A stretch of DNA of 64,000 bases. Origin: CBDBBY01 sp965203795 (GTDB lineage: Bacteria; Pseudomonadota; Alphaproteobacteria; Rhodobacterales; Rhodobacteraceae). The notes under the pieces were generated by a model, which was not told the DNA's origin, searched no databases, and saw only the letters and a program-made list of their open reading frames with translations. The stretch covers positions 1,302,001 to 1,366,000 of the forward strand of contig OZ241915.1 in NCBI GenBank assembly GCA_965203795.1. The letters are read 5' to 3'. The position numbers were made by a program, and so were the translations under genes. This document shows positions 62,128 through 64,000 of this stretch, one piece after another. Position 1 is the first letter of the stretch. Each line of letters opens with the position of its first letter.

Positions 62128-62286
62128 TCGTTGCGCTGCATGGTTGATGTATCGGGGTTCATGTATTGCTCGCAATGTGTTTTGATCCGTTCACGCTGCA
62201 TATCGGAAACCCTGATGCACGCGCCAGCCTGCGTGCACCGAATAGTAAAGTTGCTGAAATACCGTCGCCGGAACGGGAGAACTGTG

Positions 62287-62496
62287 ATGTCGGACACTGA
62301 TTGGATGGAGGCGATCAAACGATGGCGAAGCCTACCGGACGAGGAGCGCCGCCGTCGGCACCAGGCAGCGATTCCCCGCCATGTCGCCAACTCCATGGCG
62401 ATGGAAGGCGAACCGGTGGACGAGGCTTGGATCCGGGAACGTCTCGCCCGCCGCACGCAGCTACCCGCTACATCGAAACTTCCTCCGGCATCCTGA
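62287..62496 (+). CDS. Fic-inhibitor-like small ORF (antitoxin or N-terminal part of Fic)
   Basis: A 69-aa frame after GGGAGAACTGTG (GTG 62284 also possible). It contains RHVANSMAMEGEPVDEAW: S-M-A-M-E-G fits the (S/T)xxxE(G/N) motif of the helix that blocks ATP binding in Fic proteins. In VbhA-type systems this helix is a separate small antitoxin; in class II Fic proteins it is the N-terminal part of the same chain. Here the frame ends inside the start of the catalytic ORF, which lies in the -1 frame. It may be a separate antitoxin or the first half of a frameshifted gene. Confidence 0.65.
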   Translation: MSDTDWMEAIKRWRSLPDEERRRRHQAAIPRHVANSMAMEGEPVDEAWIRERLARRTQLPATSKLPPAS

Positions 62497-63038
62497 GCTA
62501 TCGGGAACTTGCTCCACTGCTTGCGGAACGGATCGCCGACGTCGAGCTCGAAATCTCCAACCGAACGTTGACGGATTTACCCGTTCTAGATCTTCTGCTG
62601 GATCTTCACCGACGCATCTGCATGGATCTGACGCCAAAGATCGCGGGGCGATGGCGGCTTCGGGACGTGCGAGTCGGTGAACACGACCCACCGCCGCACT
62701 GGGAAGTTCCTATGCTGATGCACAACTATGCCGCCGATCTCGAGGCAAGGACGGCCAGTGCGAAGCCTGACTCCGGCGATCGGATCCTGGATGATCTCGC
62801 ATTCGCTGAAGGCCGCCTCCTGTTCATCCACCCGTTCGAGGATTTCAATGGGCGGGTTTCCCGCCTGTTCCTCTTCGAGTTGCTGTACCGGCTGGATTTG
62901 CCAGTGATTGATCCGGCCACTTCGTCGGAGGAGGAAACCAAACGCTATTTTGCCGCCTTGCAAGCCTATGACCAGCACGACTCGAGGCCCTTGATGGCGA
63001 TCTGGCGCCGTCGCTTCGCGGGAGGAATCCCGCAGTAA
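62451..63038 (+). CDS. Fic-family AMPylase domain (in -1 frame to inhibitor ORF)
   Basis: From about 62451 the frame reads HAATRYIETSSGILSYREL and continues as a Fic fold: DLHRRICMDLTPKIAGRWR, VRVGEHDPPPHWEVPMLMHN and the active-site loop FIHPFEDFNGRVSRLFLFEL. The HPFxDFNGRxxR loop keeps the catalytic His and Arg, but Phe replaces the first Gly of the usual GNGR. Fic enzymes transfer AMP or related groups to target proteins. There is no good start codon in this frame near 62451; the nearest ATG (62301) would read nonsense. A single lost base or a -1 ribosomal slip after ERLARR would join both parts. Confidence 0.75.
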   Translation, partial: PHAATRYIETSSGILSYRELAPLLAERIADVELEISNRTLTDLPVLDLLLDLHRRICMDLTPKIAGRWRLRDVRVGEHDPPPHWEVPMLMHNYAADLEARTASAKPDSGDRILDDLAFAEGRLLFIHPFEDFNGRVSRLFLFELLYRLDLPVIDPATSSEEETKRYFAALQAYDQHDSRPLMAIWRRRFAGGIPQ

Positions 63039-63375
63039 TTCGCTACAATTTGCTGGGCAGCTACGCGCGCCTGACGTTGGCGGATTATCCCAAGATGCTC
63101 GAAATTCGCCGCAGAGCGTTCATCGGCTAGGGGTTCTTCGAACGAATTGCGAGTGATTGATCCGGGCGCGGAGTAGAATGGCTGTTGGCCGGTTCTTGCG
63201 CTGCCGCCACGAGGCATAAGCGGTCCGCACGGCGCGCCCTGCGCAGTTTGAGAATGACAGCCGACGGGCGGAATGCTACTGTTCGTTGGAGGCGTTGCGC
63301 GTTCGGCGCGGCCTTGTTGTTGCCGCTGCGCCGGTCGGAAGGCGTTGGAAAGGCGGCGAGAGAGGAATTGCGAGA
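63039..63375. other. Gap with an unidentified C-terminal reading frame
   Basis: No gene with a start is present. A plus-strand frame of about 30 codons from 63041 (RYNLLGSYARLTLADYPKML, EIRRRAFIG, TAG at 63128) and its read-through GFFERIASD look like a natural protein C terminus, possibly a relic with an internal stop. I cannot name it. Confidence 0.35.
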
Positions 63376-63810
63376 ATGCTGGTCAAGCAGATACTTGATT
63401 CGAAAAGCGACAAGCAGATCCTGACCATCGATCCCGGCGCGACCGTATCCGATGTGGCGAAGGTGCTTTCCGAGCGGCGGATCGGCGCTCTGGTCGTGAC
63501 CGACAAGGATGGCCGGACCGTGGGGATCATCTCCGAGCGCGATATCGTAAGGGAATTGGGCAGGAAGGGTTCCGCATGCTTGTTGCTGGCGGTTGATCGG
63601 CTCATGAGCCGATCAGTGGTCACGTGCACGGAAGACGCGACGGCCGACCAGGCCCTCGCGAAGATGACCAAAGGCCGCTTCCGCCACCTTCCGGTGGTAA
63701 GCGGCGAGAAAATGGTCGGTCTCGTTTCCATCGGCGACGTCGTGAAGGCCTGCCTTCTGGACGTCAGCATGGAGAAAGAGGCGCTTGAAGGAATGATCAT
63801 GGGCCACTAG
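63376..63810 (+). CDS. CBS-domain protein
   Basis: A 144-aa protein formed of two CBS repeats: ILTIDPGATVSDVAKVLSER with IGALVVTDKDGRTVGIISER, and RLMSRSVVTCTEDATADQAL with RFRHLPVVSGEKMVGLVSIG. Pairs of CBS repeats bind adenosine nucleotides and often sense energy state. GAGAGGAATTGCGAGA precedes the ATG. The C-terminal MEKEALEGMIMG is typical of short alphaproteobacterial CBS proteins. A partner protein is not known. Confidence 0.9.
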   Translation: MLVKQILDSKSDKQILTIDPGATVSDVAKVLSERRIGALVVTDKDGRTVGIISERDIVRELGRKGSACLLLAVDRLMSRSVVTCTEDATADQALAKMTKGRFRHLPVVSGEKMVGLVSIGDVVKACLLDVSMEKEALEGMIMGH

Positions 63811-63898
63811 GCCCGCGCCGCCTTGTGGCGCGCTGGCCTGAATCGGCGGAACGCCGTCCGGCGGACGTGCGGCGGCGAAACATCAAGCGGAGAATCCG

Positions 63899-64000
63899 AT
63901 GCGAACAGGCCTGTACCCGGGCACCTTCGATCCTTTGACGTTCGGTCATCTGGACATCATGAAGAGAGCTTGCTCGCTCGTGGACCATTTGGTGGTCGGC
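63899..64000 (+). CDS. coaD: Phosphopantetheine adenylyltransferase, N-terminal part
   Basis: The first 34 codons are inside the window. MRTGLYPGTFDPLTFGHLDI includes the GxFDPxTxGH nucleotide-binding motif of PPAT, and MKRACSLVDHLVVG follows as expected. It makes dephospho-CoA in CoA synthesis. GCGGAGAATCCG precedes the ATG. The rest lies beyond the right edge. Confidence 0.9.
   Translation, partial: MRTGLYPGTFDPLTFGHLDIMKRACSLVDHLVVG

Overview
The window is high-GC bacterial DNA, most likely from an alphaproteobacterium. Support comes from the rplM-rpsI pair with an N-terminally extended S9, gluQ, a System I cytochrome c maturation set, a uvrA/ssb-gyrA divergon carrying a GTTC-N7-GTTC SOS box, and a complete mmsA / acyl-CoA dehydrogenase / HIBYL-CoA hydrolase / mmsB valine operon. 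No rRNA, tRNA or CRISPR array was seen. Both ends cut genes: a TPP-dependent enzyme on the left and coaD on the right.

Layout. 0-6.8 kb is accessory DNA: the tail of a TPP enzyme, a decayed IS481-like gene, an internally deleted IS1182-like element, a two-gene AbiE-like (type IV toxin-antitoxin) module, an intact IS630-family element and a small MITE-like repeat. 6.8-9.2 kb holds an enoyl-CoA hydratase/thioesterase pair and rplM-rpsI. 9.6-12.4 kb is an ISNCY-type element (frameshifted) abutting an IS5-family element that has removed all but the last codons of an SDR gene. 12.4-29.3 kb is a carbohydrate/sugar-acid region: a secreted PL7 alginate lyase, a GlxA-type regulator, a DapA-family aldolase, a 2-hydroxyacid dehydrogenase, an enolase-superfamily dehydratase, and a convergent six-gene operon (Tat-exported binding protein, two permeases, aldehyde dehydrogenase, sialidase-fold protein, ATPase). 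Between the two arms sits a second IS630 copy disrupted by an intact IS1182-like element.

29.6-43.0 kb is housekeeping: murI, argC, ccmE, ccmF, ccmH, a PaaG-like hydratase, an M20 dipeptidase, mnmA, ligA, a NifU/IscU-like scaffold, hisI, gluQ and a SAM methyltransferase. 43.1-48.1 kb is a defence-like island: a C5-cytosine methyltransferase and a probable PD-(D/E)XK endonuclease lie between two direct copies of an IS630 orfA-like relic, followed by a small coupled ORF and a standalone AAA+ ATPase. 48.1-59.6 kb is gyrA, ssb, uvrA and the valine operon. 59.7-63.3 kb is a second accessory island with a paralogue of the AAA+ ATPase, an XRE antitoxin-like regulator and a Fic-family toxin whose inhibitory helix and catalytic domain lie in two different frames. 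A CBS-domain protein and coaD close the window.

Worth most attention: the paired AAA+ ATPases of unknown role, the repeat-bounded restriction-modification-like pair, the split Fic module with a recognisable (S/T)xxxE(G/N) motif, the AbiE-like pair, and IS630 copies whose transposase stop codon is supplied by the target site.
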